This document shows, one piece after another, positions 6,303 to 6,620 of a DNA stretch of 6,620 nucleotides. The DNA lies in contig DMRT01000316.1 in the NCBI GenBank assembly GCA_003455235.1, positions 1-6,620 on the forward strand, given 5' to 3'. The notes beneath the pieces are model-generated. The model was not told the origin of the DNA, searched no databases, and saw only the letters and a program-made list of their open reading frames with translations. Both the position numbers and the translations under genes were made by a program. The stretch comes from Chitinophagaceae bacterium (GTDB lineage Bacteria; Bacteroidota; Bacteroidia; Chitinophagales; Chitinophagaceae). Numbering within the stretch: position 1 is the first letter of the stretch; every line of letters begins with the position of its first letter.

Positions 6303-6620
6303 TTGGCTACTAAGTTTTCCAAAGAAACCTACCTGTACTGGTTCGAGCTGATGCTGCTTTTACGCCGCTTTGAGGAAAAGACCGGCCAGTTATACGGAAT
6401 GCAAAAGATCCGTGGCTTCTGTCACCTGTACATCGGCCAGGAAGCCGTTGCGGTCGGGCTGCAATCGGCGCTCGATGGCGAGAAGGACAGCGTGATTACC
6501 GGCTATCGCGACCACGGGCACATGCTGGCCTATGGCATCGATCCCAGGGCGATCATGGCCGAGCTGACCGGACGCGGAGCCGGGATCTCGCGCGGCAAGG
6601 GCGGCTCGATGCACATGTTC
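6303..6620 (+). CDS. pdhA: Pyruvate dehydrogenase E1 component subunit alpha, N-terminal part, apparently hybrid
   Basis: PdhA, with PdhB, forms the thiamine-diphosphate E1 enzyme that decarboxylates pyruvate and passes the acetyl group to E2 lipoyl domains, feeding acetyl-CoA to the TCA cycle. The window holds 106 codons, open at the right edge. The first 40 or so (MATKFSKETYLYWFELM..., EEKTGQLYGMQKIRGFCHLY) are what Bacteroidota PdhA looks like. The conserved HLYIGQEAVAVG follows. After that, KDSVITGYRDHGHMLAYGID and MAELTGRGAGISRGKGGSMH read like alphaproteobacterial, Sphingomonadales-type PdhA; Bacteroidota usually have ITAYRDHALALAKG and end GGSMHFF. The TPP-binding GDG motif lies beyond the window. 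The start is TTG: a TAA lies in frame three codons upstream and the next ATG is codon 17. Family assignment is secure; the taxonomic split is from recall. Confidence 0.92.
   Translation, partial: MATKFSKETYLYWFELMLLLRRFEEKTGQLYGMQKIRGFCHLYIGQEAVAVGLQSALDGEKDSVITGYRDHGHMLAYGIDPRAIMAELTGRGAGISRGKGGSMHMF
6411..6452. other. Probable chimeric junction inside pdhA
   Basis: Within this stretch, which encodes RGFCHLYIGQEAVA, the sequence changes from Bacteroidota-like to alphaproteobacteria-like while keeping the frame. GC counted by eye is about 47% over 6301-6420 and about 66% over 6421-6600. The segment is strongly conserved between phyla, so it is a natural place for an assembler or amplification to cross over between two pdhA genes. 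The exact breakpoint cannot be fixed within the shared sequence. Confidence 0.65.

Overview
The core of this window (about 182 to 6430) looks like DNA from a Bacteroidota bacterium, probably of the Chitinophagaceae type. Three things point there: a Bacteroidota-style RecF, two large secreted proteins ending in the gliding-motility-associated (CHU_C) type of type IX secretion C-terminal domain, and the N-terminus of a Bacteroidota-style pyruvate dehydrogenase E1 alpha. Promoter-like TAnnTTTG boxes and the lack of clear Shine-Dalgarno sequences fit the same group. Family and taxon calls are from recall; no search was run.

Layout, left to right. Positions 2-181 (minus strand) hold a 60-codon open fragment with GC-rich third positions that I do not recognise. 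At about 177-182 it abuts recF, which runs on the minus strand from a start at 1103 and breaks off inside its Walker B motif. A 104-bp divergent intergenic region follows. Next come two plus-strand genes (1208-3646 and 3753-6191), each encoding exactly 812 residues with the same architecture: signal peptide, seven-bladed beta-propeller with DFDPGPG-type loops, a ten-cysteine stalk of four small modules, and a CHU_C sorting domain. They are tandem paralogues separated by 106 bp. After a 111-bp gap, pdhA starts at 6303 with TTG and runs off the right edge.

The two paralogues are predicted to be exported through Sec, moved across the outer membrane by the type IX system and displayed on the surface or released. 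Their ligand is unknown. recF and pdhA are housekeeping neighbours with no evident functional link to them.

The most notable result is that both ends appear chimeric. recF homology stops abruptly at about 180. pdhA switches from Bacteroidota-like to alphaproteobacteria-like (Sphingomonadales-like from recall) at about 6411-6452, with GC rising from about 47% (6301-6420) to about 66% (6421-6600). An assembly or amplification chimera is the simplest explanation. I see no convincing new biological system; the tandem propeller pair is the most interesting genuine biology.
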